Of a stretch of 64,000 nt of DNA, positions 47,377-57,368 are shown piece by piece. A program made the translations under genes and the position numbers. The stretch is from Symbiodinium kawagutii (taxonomy: Eukaryota > Sar > Dinophyceae > Suessiales > Symbiodiniaceae), in NCBI GenBank assembly GCA_009767595.1, contig VSDK01013179.1:255452-319451 (forward strand). The letters run 5' to 3'. Every line of letters starts with the position of its first letter. Positions within the stretch are counted from its first letter, which is position 1. Below the pieces are notes generated by a model. It was given only the letters and a program-made list of their open reading frames with translations. It ran no database searches and was not told where the DNA came from.

Positions 47377-47610
47377 TCATAAAACAACATGAAGCAAATA
47401 TTTTTGGTCATAAAACGACACATCATCAGCTCCATCAAGAAATGATCCCCATTGGCATCGAATATTCTGGGCTTTAGAGCTGGATCTCCAAGCTGTTTGG
47501 GGGCCGTTGTCACCGTGCCCGGATGGATGACCAGCTGGATCGCTTGGGATGAAAGGATTCACATCCGCACCGGTTGATTGGTCGTTTCTCGCAGGTCTAA
47601 TAAGATACAA
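47377..47610 (-). CDS. Candidate exon region, unidentified
   Basis: Minus frame with polar composition: RNDQSTGADVNPFIPSDPAG and GSFLDGADDVSFYDQKYLLH before a stop at the left end. No family recognised. Confidence 0.27.
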   Translation of the reverse strand: MYLIRPARNDQSTGADVNPFIPSDPAGHPSGHGDNGPQTAWRSSSKAQNIRCQWGSFLDGADDVSFYDQKYLLHVVL

Positions 47611-47972
47611 CTTTATGGGAATGGGTATCTTTAGATGAATAAGTTCAACACTAATGAAATTTCAACTAGTCCCACTCTGTTATGAGGTGTTGCAGTGTTG
47701 TGATGAACTGCTCCAGCATTCCCTTTTTTGTGAATCTGAACATTCCACAGACACAAAATTGCAACCTGTGAACACCTTCAAGGACCATGGGTCGCCCATC
47801 TCTGCAACCGCGCCAGTGAGCTGGACAGCAAGAACGGTACTAATTTGTCATTTGACTTTGTTTACTAATGCGACATAGTGAGTTGACAAGCCATAACGAT
47901 TGACCCATGGTTGGTTCTGTAGATATTGAATTAGCGAGACAGTGCCATGGTTTGTTATGTAGATGTCAGATA

Positions 47973-48050
47973 TGTGGAAATGAATCGAAACATGGCATGG
48001 TGGCGTTTTTTCCACAACGAGTGCCATGTTTCAATTGATTTCGTTCATCC
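47973..48050. repeat. Inverted repeat
   Basis: GAAATGAATCGAAACATGGCA and, about 15 bp later, TGCCATGTTTCAATTGATTTC: a near-perfect hairpin stem. Confidence 0.6.
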
Positions 48051-48187
48051 CGCAGCACTGCTGTACTCATCTCACCACCCATGCGCATGCGCTGTCCTAT
48101 TCACGGTGCACATACCAAAATCGATCAGCTTCACTTGTTGCGAACCTGAACGGGTGCGAGTCAACTATGGATTTCTGGGGCTGACCA

Positions 48188-48580
48188 TTGGATGATTTCC
48201 TATGCCTGGCTGGTGACTCCGGTAGAACAGTCAGCCACACACTAGCGAAAGCGGTGGCTTGTACCCCTGGCTGCTCACATCCGAAAGCATCGAGTGATGT
48301 GCTGCGATGTGAACATCAATACCCAGCCCGGTGTTCTAATAATTTCATGTTGTTTGGTAAGATGGTGGTTGGTTCCCATGGTTTTGGCTTGGTTGGTGAG
48401 TTGGTGATGACCCCCAGCCCCATATGCACAAGGAATAGCGGCTGGTCCTCCCCTGTTCCAACCAACCTTGAGCGAAAAAAGACCGTCTTCGGCGCGTTTT
48501 CCGCTGCGAGGATAACCAGATATAACCAGTCAAATGGCCCCACTAACATGATAAAATCAAATCATAATGATGACAAATGA
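48188..48580. CDS. Candidate exon island, strand unclear
   Basis: Plus: a 130-codon frame (CLAGDSGRTVSHTLAKAVAC onward). Minus: 48549-48316 contains ENAPKTVFFRSRLVGTGEDQ and LFLVHMGLGVITNSPTKP, with acceptor CCTCGCAG and donor TCAAG|GTTGGT. The minus reading has better codon use; neither matches a family I know. Confidence 0.25.
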
Positions 48581-49631
48581 TGGCTCAATAAGGTGAATAC
48601 TGGCTGGCCAATAGTGACTTCTAGTGGGTATAATATGGGTTTCCATCACAAACGTGGATCATCAGCTAAATCATCCGAAACCATAGAAATGTGTTGAGTT
48701 CGTGAGCGACCATTACAAATATGTAGTTAGAACCAATAAAATAGTTGGTGCAGATTTCATGGCACGCAAGCCCAACGAGTCAGCCGACCATTTGTTCAAC
48801 AGTGAAGAGGGTAGGCTACTAAAAATGTGCACCTTTTGCCCTCAGGGTGTCCTTGGTAGTGGGAGGCAGAATTTCAGAAACGCCAAATTTGCGGGCAAAA
48901 CATGGTGTCTGCCTGGAAAAATATAGTCAATTACGCACGTTGTGCAAGTCTTCCAACCAACACTCCGCACGAAAAACTCCACAACATTTTGTCGCAGTGT
49001 TCAGCATCGCATGTTCCTTTCCACTGTGATTTCAGTATATTCAGCTCCATGCGGTGCCATGTACAGCTTCAACCAAAATCCCACATGCTTCACTCAACTG
49101 ACAGGAGGAGACATTCTTTTCATCATGAGTCTAGCTAGTGGTCCCCATGGCGGCTTCCAGCTCCAATGAAGGTTGGCAAAGCAGGGATGATTGTTTAATC
49201 ATTTAATCATTGTGCTTAATGCCACGGATCCGCCAGTACCGCAAACTCGTCATTGTTAAAAAACAACTACAGAATGTCTCATCATAATGAAGTTAGTATC
49301 ATTTCATCAGTACACCGTGATCTTGATGCCAAAGGCTAAATGACAATATAGATAAACACATCTTGAAGTATACAGAACTAATCTACTGACGCAGCAATTG
49401 CGGACTGTAGCTGATATATATATATATATATATGTATACATCTAAATATACGTTTATACATGTCATAATCATATACCTTACCTGATAGTAACAAGATGTT
49501 CGCAATCAATGGAGTTAATGAAACTCTTGATCAGGTACAATCATATACCTTACCTTACCAATGTAAGACCTGACGATCATCGCAGTTGGTCTCATGAAAC
49601 TCATTCTGCTTGATTTCTCCAAGCTTGCTTC

Positions 49632-49721
49632 GTTCTAGCTCAGCTTGGGGAGCCAAACATCGAACGTTCCGCAACAACGCACGATCGTGGTCATCAGGTT
49701 GGAAGATCTGCACCACCATAG
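49632..49721 (-). CDS. Possible kinase exon (activation-segment region)
   Basis: In phase with the catalytic-loop exon: after acceptor AAGCAG it reads MVVQIFQPDDHDRALLRNVR and LAPQAELER. The position fits VKIxDFG...APE, but DFG is absent, so it is either a degenerate segment or a coincidence. A second candidate (LYMAPHGAEY) lies on the minus strand near 49040-49110. Confidence 0.28.
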
Positions 49722-52700
49722 CTGCTTAGTTTCCCTTCTTAATGATAATCATCATCATTTTGGGGATGCTTGGGGGGTACCACCGGCAAGGACATCACTC
49801 CGCGCCGCCCGCGCCATGTTCCGCCTGATGCTTCTGTAAGAAGAATGTTCTCAAGAGATAGGTCACGATGTGCCACCCCCAAATCATGGAGCCACCTCGG
49901 AACCACCGGAACTCGCCAAGCGTTTCACAATAGCGACCCAGCCAGCAGAAAGGGGTTCCCAAGGGCGGCCCGCTTGGACTCATGACACATGCGATGCTCA
50001 TTTGGCGGTAGCCATAGGGCACCCAGGCTCCGATCGTCAGATGGGATCCGTACGGATCCGTGGGAAGTGGTGGTTTCTCAAGTCAACTTGGCTACCAGAA
50101 ATCATGGATTTATATGGGATTATAGTATTTAATAGTAAGAGATGATAACCAACGATAAGACCAATATGGATTGTTTCTCAAGTCAACTTGGGGTACTCCC
50201 AGTCATCATCCAGTTGATTGTCCATTTATAGTAAGAAACCATCTATTGTTGGGGGCCCCGATTTTGAGAAACCCCCCAACTAAGATAGATACAATGGCGA
50301 ACATGAGTGACTCATGCTCAGAAACTGGTTGTCAACTTATGTTGGGATCATTGGAAGTGCTTATTGTTTGTTATTAATCCTCAGATTGATGATCTTAGTT
50401 ATTCTGGTTGCCATGCCTGATCATGCTGTTGTCATGTTGGGATCATCACATATGTTCCAAGATGTTACAAGGCTCATTGAAAGCCATGTCAACACACGAT
50501 AACCCCTATAGCCATGGCTGACTGTTTGACCTCGCTGCTAAGCGCCAGGTCGTTAGCGGGATGAGTGGAGAAGCACCGCCTTTGACGTAGTCCCACTTGG
50601 TGGTGTCTCAAAATAGGGGAACCCCCCAAAAAATGGTCGGTTCATTGGTACAAATGGTTGATATTGGATGATTTGGGAGGGTCCCCCTTTTTGAGAAACA
50701 CCTATTTGCAGATATGCCCAGCTCCATCAATAGTGGCTAATTGCACACAGCTGATGTTCAATCCAACTAACAGTAACACTCTGACCACTCGCTGGCTCAA
50801 CCTGGGAATTAATCAACATGCGGAGTGGCCAAACCTGAGCCTAGCAGTGGCATATTGACTGCTGGCAAGACCAACAAGTAGGTAATATGTATTCACAAAA
50901 ACTAGCCAAATTGGCTAATCGATTTTCAATATTTACCTGCTCCATGGCTGGTGTACCCAAAACACACTACTGATGGGTGGTTGAACCACCCCTATCATTT
51001 GCTAATGCCAGGGACAATAAAGAATGTTTGAAACCACTACCCCGCAGTTGTTTAGCCATGATTGTTGCTTCAGATCCCCTATTCACCACCATTATTCATC
51101 ATCATTGACCATGATTTACCGTTACTAAACACCCCAAAAAAAGAACCTAGGTTCCCAACCAAAGAAAATCGCTGGTACGCCGTTGGCGCGGCCTCACGGC
51201 AATGAAGATCTGACCAACGATGGGAAGCATCACGTCCTGCATCCGAGTGACGGTCTGATCTGTCCGTCGAGTGTATCGCTCTGTCAGCCATGCGCCAGCC
51301 TCCCTCTTCCTATAGGTTTCCTATTTCGGAGACTTCCGCCACCGCCTTGAACAATAATATTGGTAGCCTACTATTGCCACCGGTGAAGAGCATAAATAGT
51401 TGGTGTATCCATACATATCCTCTGGTTGGGGGTTTTTACCCCTATGAAAAAGGGAAAATGAAACAAATAAATCAAACTACCAACCAGTATGTCTAGACAT
51501 ATCCTCCTTACTGTGACTTGGTATTACCTATATTATTGAGCGGTGGGTCGTCATTATTCACCAGCCATAATCAGCAAAAACCTTCAGGATTCTTCACCAT
51601 CCTTGACCTTTGTGGCTGTAGCCATTGATGCTCACCCTTCAGCTATTGACCACATGGGGTTTTCTTGAAATTGGGGACCCCAAAAATGAAGAGTTTATTA
51701 CTATAAATGCTAAATATTGGATGACTATGCGTTGATTTGGAGGGAACCCTTGTGCTGATCACGATGATGGCCTATTCCAATCCTACAGAAATCACCTAAG
51801 TATGCTTAATCCTATAGAAACAACCTACCATTCTCCAGGAAAAAACGACATGGTGGTTTTTCAAAATAGGGGTACCCCCCAGTCATCCCTTACAAACCAT
51901 ATATAGTAATAAACCAGCCATTTGGGGGGTCCCCCATTTTGAGAAACCCCCACATAGAAACCCTGTAGCCCTGGTTCCCCTACTATTAACCAGTGTTTTC
52001 CCTACTATTGTTGGTGATTATCCCAACCATTATTGCTGGTTAATATTGACCCATAGCCATTTATAGTTGGTATATCCCCTATGTTGCTGGTTGTTATCCC
52101 CTATCATTAAGGATTAACCAGCTATTATTGGATCCTATTGGATCCTATTGGCATTCCCAGCTGACTGAACGGCTGCGCCACCACTGCACGACACCCCGTG
52201 GGCTGCTCGTGCTGCTCCTCCCGTGCTCTTCCAGGCCCTGGGTCTCCATCACACCAGGAGAAGAGATCGCCTAGCACAACAACGACGAGGCAACGGGGGG
52301 AGTTGATCCGTTTGTAACATGGTTATAACCAAATAGTAGCATGGCTATACTAGTTATTATCAACTTAACTAGTTATAATAATGATAATAGACTTAACTAG
52401 TTGTAACTGGTCAACATTAGCCAACCAATAATGGGGGATTATAACCAACAAACTAAAGGGAAAACAATAGTTAATGATGGGGAACTAGGGGTACGGGGTT
52501 TTGACCCATGGCCATATGGTTATAACCAAATAGTAACATGGTAGTAACCTGTTCTTAACTAGTTATATTAATGATAATACTGATAATCATCAAACTGGGT
52601 TGATCAAGATCATGTTGACAACTATGGTTGATCATGTTGACAACTATGGTTGATCAACTGGGTTGATCCTGTGGTTTGTTGATCCGTTTTTGGTGAGATC

Positions 52701-53656
52701 ATGTTGATGACTAGGACCTTTGATGGTTAAGAGTGGTTGATAATGAATAAAAACGAGCATATGGTGGTTTCTCAGGTCAGAAGGCCCATTTTTTGAGAAA
52801 CCCCCATATTGATGACTGGCTGTGTGTCCCTGCATTCCTGTCTGTTCAAATCCCCTACCAAACTAGTGTTAGTTGGGATGTTCACGTGGGTAATATTGAC
52901 CCATAACTCCAACTATCTGTTTTCTGTTTTTTTTTTCTGATTTCAAGCAAGTGAATTGATCTGCATGGTTTTGAGGACAGAACCCTGCTACCAAACTGGA
53001 TGCACGTGAATCGAACGACATGAAAGCATTTTATATCTGTTGTATCTTTTTGTGGCCTTCTCCTGCGCAAAAAATACATCAAGAAATCCAAAACCGCACG
53101 AGCAAGCCGGCAAACGTTTCACCAAACGCGAACGGGATACCATGAGATTATGTTCATCAATTGGCTGGAGACGCCTGCAATATTGTCAAGAACCCGAAAG
53201 AAAAGATCAACATGTGGACTCCAATGCTATTGCTGGGAATCTTCATGTCACGATTGTGTCTCTTCTCCATCATTAATTCTCTTCTCCATCATTCATGCTG
53301 CAATGGCCCTGTCAAAGCTGGACTTGAATTAAGCATGTAGTGATAACCCCCCTACTGACTGGCGGATAAACTCCCCGTAAAGAAACTGTTCAAAGCGTTT
53401 AAAGCTGATAACATGTGAATCTGCCAAATGGTAAAATGTCTATTGAAACAACATGGATGATGATATCTTTAATGTAGTATCGTCATCCATGTTTCAATAT
53501 CCAAGAAAAGATAATTAGTAAAGACACCCCACATGGTTCAATACATCCACGGTACAGCCCATCTTTCCGCAGGTAAACCCCCGCACCTTGGTTGGCGAGG
53601 GTTGATGCTACGTAGGTGGTCTCGTCGTCTCGAAAAACGCCCATCAGGTTACAGAC
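49632..53656 (-). CDS. Protein kinase, split gene (hinge to catalytic loop)
   Basis: Four minus-strand exons (53656-53587, 52270-52209, 51236-51193, 49895-49825) join in phase into a continuous eukaryotic protein kinase segment: hinge NLMGVFRDDETTYVA, the GDLFSW segment after the hinge, helix E (PIVGQIFIAV), and the catalytic loop HRDLSLENILL. The catalytic Asp of HRD and the metal-binding Asn are intact, and the Ser in HRDLS is one of the accepted variants. Donors are GT, GA, GC and GC; acceptors CAG, TAG, CAG and GAG, all followed by G. Introns of 1316, 972 and 1297 bp are packed with family A, B and C elements. The glycine loop and VAIK lysine should lie right of 53656, and the DFG/APE part at or left of 49721; neither was found securely. 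Substrate unknown. Confidence 0.75.
49825..49895 (-). CDS. Kinase gene, HRD catalytic-loop exon
   Basis: 71 nt: WLHDLGVAHRDLSLENILL then TEAS; acceptor CCGAG|G, GC donor ATCAG|GCGGAA. HRDxxxxN is the defining kinase catalytic loop. Overlapping plus-strand frames through this island are shadows. Confidence 0.8.
50168..50278 (+). mobile_element. Family A element
   Basis: GATTGTTTCTCAAGTCAACTT / CCCGATTTTGAGAAACCCC, preceded at 50070 by a partial second left end. In a kinase-gene intron. Confidence 0.7.
50598..50703 (+). mobile_element. Family A element
   Basis: TGGTGGTGTCTCAAAATAGG / CCCCTTTTTGAGAAACACC, in a kinase-gene intron. Confidence 0.75.
50971..51046 (+). mobile_element. Family C element, deleted
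   Basis: TGATGGGTGGTTGAACCACC ... GTTTGAAACCACTACCCCGCAG, in a kinase-gene intron. Confidence 0.55.
51193..51236 (-). CDS. Kinase gene, helix E exon
   Basis: 44 nt: DVMLPIVGQIFIAV, acceptor ATGCAG|G, GC donor GTGAG|GCCGCG. The two bases left over plus the first base of the next exon encode Arg, giving the usual QI..AVxWLH continuity before HRD. Confidence 0.66.
51422..51487 (+). mobile_element. Family C element, deleted
   Basis: CTGGTTGGGGGTTTTTACCC ... ATCAAACTACCAACCAG; 66 bp, in a kinase-gene intron. Confidence 0.6.
51655..51755 (+). mobile_element. Family A element, degraded right end
   Basis: GGGGTTTTCTTGAAATTGGGG start; the right repeat is lost. Confidence 0.45.
51851..51954 (+). mobile_element. 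Family A element
   Basis: TGGTGGTTTTTCAAAATAGG / CCCCCATTTTGAGAAACCCCCA, directly followed by a 5'-truncated family B copy. Confidence 0.8.
51955..52060 (+). mobile_element. Family B element, 5' truncated
   Basis: Begins inside the family (GAAACCCTGTAGCCCTGG) and ends TTAATATTGACCCATAGCCA; in a kinase-gene intron. Confidence 0.75.
52209..52270 (-). CDS. Kinase gene, GDLFSW exon
   Basis: 62 nt: GDLFSWCDGDPGPGRAREEQ plus His, acceptor TGCTAG|G. GxL(F) after the hinge is a standard kinase feature. The donor chosen is GA (CAC|GAGCAG), the only one nearby that keeps phase 0 with the next exon. Confidence 0.6.
52409..52513 (-). mobile_element. Family B element, reverse orientation
   Basis: Ends GGGGTTTTGACCCATGGCCA; in the intron between the hinge and GDLF exons of the kinase gene. 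Confidence 0.75.
52606..52655. repeat. 24-bp tandem duplication
   Basis: GATCATGTTGACAACTATGG occurs twice in tandem. Confidence 0.85.
52762..52806 (+). mobile_element. Family A end pair (internal deletion)
   Basis: Only the two terminal repeats remain, 45 bp in all: TGGTGGTTTCTCAGG and CCATTTTTTGAGAAACCCCC. Confidence 0.6.
53587..53656 (-). CDS. Kinase gene, hinge exon
   Basis: 70 nt: VCNLMGVFRDDETTYVAS and five more residues, acceptor GCTCAG|G, donor CAAG|GTGCGG. It matches beta-strands 4 and 5 and the hinge, where kinases read HPNxxxLxGxFxDxxxxYxV. One base is left over and completes the Gly of GDLF in the next exon. Confidence 0.66.
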
Positions 53657-53790
53657 CTGAGCGAGAAGAAGATGAGCGCAACATTTGAGGGAAACTAGAG
53701 ATTGATAGTGGATAAAAATGGTTTAATAATGATATATGTGGTTAATAATGACTGATTATATATGGTGATAGTGGCTGATAATGATCATCA

Positions 53791-53892
53791 CTGGCTGGTG
53801 GTTGAACCAAGCCTATGAAAAATATGTTTGTCAACCATCCAATGGTTAATAAAGACTAGGGAAAATGAAAATTGTTTGAAACCACCAACCGG
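53791..53892 (+). mobile_element. Family C element
   Basis: CTGGCTGGTGGTTGAACCAA ... GTTTGAAACCACCAACCGG. Confidence 0.75.
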
Positions 53893-54272
53893 CCACACAT
53901 ATTCTTCACGGAAAGCTCAATTTCCCAAATATCTTCTGATAGTTCACGAACAATGACGGTAGTCCAATTATGGCTTCAGGGTAGTTTCCAGGTCATGATA
54001 AGTTTCAGGGAAAGATAAGTTGAGAGAATGATTTCCATGGGTTTGTCCAGAAAAAATGGTACCTACTGACCATCCAGTAGCAACTACTTCATTTTTTGGA
54101 CCCAAATTCCAGGTAGAGCAATCTGATCACAGGTCCAGCCATACTCTGAAAAAGGGTGACTGGCGCCAAGCCACGTAATATTAGATGCTGTGAAGCTCAA
54201 CCCCTCCCTCTGGCTGATGGTCACCAGCTATGGACGTGGCTGCATCAACTAATGCTGGTGCAACTGAAGAAA

Positions 54273-54375
54273 TGGTGGTTTCTTAAAATAGGAGTACCCC
54301 CCAAATCATCCAATATCAACAATCTATAGTAATAAACTAATCATTTTAGGTGAGTCCCTATTTTGAGAAACACCC
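54273..54375 (+). mobile_element. Family A element
   Basis: TGGTGGTTTCTTAAAATAGG / GTCCCTATTTTGAGAAACACCCA. Confidence 0.8.
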
Positions 54376-55110
54376 AAACGGATCTGTCATCAATAAGGAT
54401 TGACCTCCAAGACGAACATGGACCAAAAGAAATTCTCAATCTTCGTGTCTCTAACTCGGTCTATGTTTGTGAGAGCAGCTGGATGCATATGGCTTTGTCC
54501 AAAAATGGCACACCCAAAAAAAACTGGCAGTTTCGAAAAAATTGTGCTAGAAGAAAATGTGCTAGCATCCCCACAAAATGGATGGAGTTTCGAAAACAGT
54601 TGCATCTTTGGAATGGCTGGGAGTACCATCGTTTTTGGAGAACCCCATATCCCGTATAAGTACCATATACCAGTTGAATAGGGGCTCCAAATAATGGGTA
54701 TGTGCAAGGACATTCGCTATCAGGCAGCAGCGTGGAGCATGCAACCAGAACGAGAATTCTTTTGGAGAAATTCAGGAAACCAATGCTTTCTTCAGATCAG
54801 ATGGTGAATTAATCCAGGATCTTGATGGCTAAGAATCTAGGAAACAAATGTTTTCCCCATAATCCAAGAAACATCTGTTTAATCAGGATTTCATTACAAA
54901 TGTTGTGAAAGCCATGATACCATCAATGATCTTAATCAATCTGAGCTATTTAATCGTATCTATGATTTCCAAGATCATTGATGGTTGAACCACCCAATCT
55001 ATGAACTAGTGGAGTTAATCATGGAGTTGATGATAACCAGTAAAGATTAACCACCAGCTGGTCTATAGATGATAGACCATCATAATGATGGTTAATATAG
55101 TGATTCTTAA

Positions 55111-55221
55111 CTTGGTGGCTTATAGATCCCTTGCTTAAAAAATATGTTTAGTGGTTATATGGTAAATCAATCATATCCCAAAAACACTAAAAACCTAAGT
55201 TAGTGGGTATAAGCCATCCAG
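55111..55221 (+). mobile_element. Family D inverted-repeat element
   Basis: 111 bp, flanked by TTAA on both sides; near-identical to 1283-1393. Begins CTTG|GTGGCTTA and ends CCATCCAG. Confidence 0.8.
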
Positions 55222-55244
55222 TTAATAATGATCATAAACTGGTT

Positions 55245-55335
55245 GGCTCAGGCCGCGGCCCCTGGTCTCCACGGCTCCCCAACTCGCCCCCACTCGGCTG
55301 CCAGACGTAGGGATACCGGATGGAGTTCAAATACC
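55245..55335 (-). CDS. Candidate exon, unidentified
   Basis: After acceptor GTCGCCAG|G, a minus frame with strongly GC-rich third positions reads YLNSIRYPYVWQPSGGELGS and RGDQGPRPEP. Could be the 5' part of the kinase gene, but nothing in it is kinase-specific. It lies 24 bp right of the family D element at 55111-55221. Confidence 0.3.
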
Positions 55336-55449
55336 TGGCGACGAAAGAGTGAAGTTAGTGAAATTTCATGGATCTCTGCGGTTCTCCCGCCACTTTGGAT
55401 TGCAACATTTGGGTGGTTCGGGTCTCAAAGCACATCGACCCCCAAAAAT

Positions 55450-55514
55450 TGGTGGTTTCTTACTATTAGATGGTGAATATGAGATGATTTTGGGCCCTTT
55501 TTTACGAAACACCC
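55450..55514 (+). mobile_element. Family A element, deleted
   Basis: TGGTGGTTTCTTACTATTAG ... TTTTTTACGAAACACCC; 65 bp. Confidence 0.5.
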
Positions 55515-55807
55515 ATTTGGCAAGTGCCCATGCAGGGCAAAAATGAGTTAAACAATGAAGTAGCACACGATTTTACGTGGCATGAGGATGTCAACAATGA
55601 CCAAGCAAAACAAATGAGCAGACAATTCCATGCGCACGATTTGTCTAGTTAGTCACCAGAAGCATCATTGCATGGCAAACTCCTGACACAGGATCGTGTG
55701 GATTCATCTCCTCATGGATGGACTGGCTACCCTCAAAACGACGTTGGAAAGCTGGGATGGACTGCATTGTCCAACACAGCAGAAAGACCTCAATCATCAC
55801 CAAGACC

Positions 55808-55900
<93 letters not shown>

Positions 55901-55908
55901 TGATGATG
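55808..55908. repeat. (GAT)n microsatellite
   Basis: About 33 uninterrupted GAT units. It yields poly-Asp, poly-Met and poly-His open frames up to 183 codons that I do not accept as genes. Confidence 0.95.
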
Positions 55909-55923
55909 ACACGTGGCAACTAT

Positions 55924-56190
55924 TCAAACACAGATGGTCATCACTATGGCCACGGCTCGTTGATCTGGCCACCGAAATCCACCATCTTCGCGCCTCACAA
56001 GGCCAATATCCACCCAGGGCCGTTCCGAAGCTGTAGGGTACTGCTCGTTGAATTCTGTCGGCCCCTCCTGGGAACGCACACGGTTCAAGCGCCGCGCGGT
56101 TTCCACCGCGAGGAAACCCCATGCGGATCGGAGGTTTCCGTGCAGCGAAATGGAGAAATGACGAGATGTGAAGATTTCTCTGCACAAATA
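55924..56190 (-). CDS. Candidate exon region, unidentified
   Basis: Minus frame containing GNLRSAWGFLAVETARRLNR and SERPWVDIGLVRREDGGFRW, hydrophilic with mostly G/C third positions. It sits between the (GAT)n array and a family B element. Borders not resolved. Confidence 0.3.
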   Translation of the reverse strand, partial: YLCREIFTSRHFSISLHGNLRSAWGFLAVETARRLNRVRSQEGPTEFNEQYPTASERPWVDIGLVRREDGGFRWPDQRAVAIVMTICV

Positions 56191-56388
56191 TGGCCATGGG
56201 TCAATATTAATCAACCAATGATGGGGGAGAACCACCAACAACAATAGGGAAAACAATGGTTACTAGTAGGGGAACCAGGGGTACAGGATTTTGACCCACA
56301 CCCATATGGACATGGGTCAAGCAGTTAATCAACTGATGATTGGTAAGTGATGGAACCAGGGGTACCAGGTGAACTGACCCACTGCCAT
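56191..56388 (-). mobile_element. Two family B elements in tandem, reverse orientation
   Basis: 56191-56304 is complete (TGGCCATGGGTCAATATT ... GATTTTGACCCACACCCA); 56306-56388 is an internally deleted copy. A family A copy follows at once. Confidence 0.75.
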
Positions 56389-56489
56389 CTGTTTCTCAAA
56401 CCGGCGACCCTCAAATCATCTCATATCAAATCATTCTTTGTTCATAAACCAACCATTTTTAGGGGTACCCCTAGTTTGAGCAACAACCA
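56389..56489 (+). mobile_element. Family A element
   Basis: CTGTTTCTCAAACCGGCG / GGGTACCCCTAGTTTGAGCAAC; directly follows two minus-orientation family B copies. Confidence 0.65.
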
Positions 56490-56794
56490 TGGAAACCGTG
56501 CGGGCACGGTCAAGTATGGTCTCTATTGGGAGTGAAAGTCCAGCGGGAAATGAAACCACGAACGGATGATTTTTGGCGAACTCCAACGGCCATTCCTGAC
56601 TGTTGGATGTCTTACCTTAAGGCGTCTTACTCAGCCAATACCAGCAGGTTCTCACCGTAGGCAGCTATGCCACCGAGATGCGCGCACCCATCTGTTGGGC
56701 ATTCTTTTCACCTCGCAACGTGCTGGTCGAACCACAACTCACTAGCTAAGGTGCCTGGCCCAACGGTGAACTAAAAGAGTTGTTATTTGATTAT

Positions 56795-56990
56795 CTATAC
56801 ATATATATGAAATATTTATATATATATATACATATATAATATTTATATATTTATTACTTGAAGATATGTGTGTTTATTATTTGAAGATATGTGTTTTTAT
56901 TCATGTATGTATGTATATATATATATATATATTTATATGTATGTAAATATATATATATATATATATATCTGTGTGTGTGTGTCTTTTCTT
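56795..56990. repeat. (TA)n / (TATG)n / (GT)n compound tract
   Basis: Alternating TA, ATGT and GT simple repeats. Confidence 0.9.
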
Positions 56991-57024
56991 TGATCATTTC
57001 CATGTGTGTGTGTGCATGTATATC

Positions 57025-57291
57025 TGTATGAGCGTGCGCAGGCTCATTGATAGCAAGAATGACATGCGGTGTTGTGACATTGATCTGCTGATGCTAGTGC
57101 CGGAAATTGTCAAGAAGGACCAGCAACAACAGGAGGATATGCTGACAATGACCAGGTCGAGACTGCCCCTTGCATACATGCTGCTAGGCCCCCGGCAGGC
57201 GTTGCAATTGGCAGTCGTGAAACAACATTGGTTACCCCTGCGGCTGGGGGTGAAGCAGATGCAGATCAGCCGTTGGCCAAGTCCCGGCTGA
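57025..57291 (+). CDS. Candidate exon region, unidentified
   Basis: Plus frame reading RRLIDSKNDMRCCDIDLLML then VPEIVKKDQQQQEDMLTMTR with G/C third positions. A second plus frame open from about 57081 to 57470 (GSRETTLVTPAAGGEADADQ) may be the coding one in the right half. A minus frame of 201 codons over the same region looks like a shadow. Confidence 0.33.
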   Translation, partial: CMSVRRLIDSKNDMRCCDIDLLMLVPEIVKKDQQQQEDMLTMTRSRLPLAYMLLGPRQALQLAVVKQHWLPLRLGVKQMQISRWPSPG

Positions 57292-57314
57292 AGGCCAAGT
57301 TTATCCCTGGAACC

Positions 57315-57368
57315 CTTGGTATCGCTGCTTGGTATCCCTTGGTATCCCTTGGTATCCCTTGGTATCCC
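57315..57368. repeat. 10-bp tandem repeat CTTGGTATCC
   Basis: About four perfect copies of CTTGGTATCC plus flanking variants. Confidence 0.9.

Noticed and set aside
55924..56000. KMVDFGGQINEPWP as the kinase DFG segment
   Set aside because: It lies upstream (right) of the hinge exon on the minus strand, the wrong order for this kinase, and another frame there has better codon use.
55696..56247. 183-codon ORF with a poly-Asp stretch and the matching poly-His/poly-Met frames
   Set aside because: Depends on the (GAT)n array; flanks show no convincing codon pattern in that frame.
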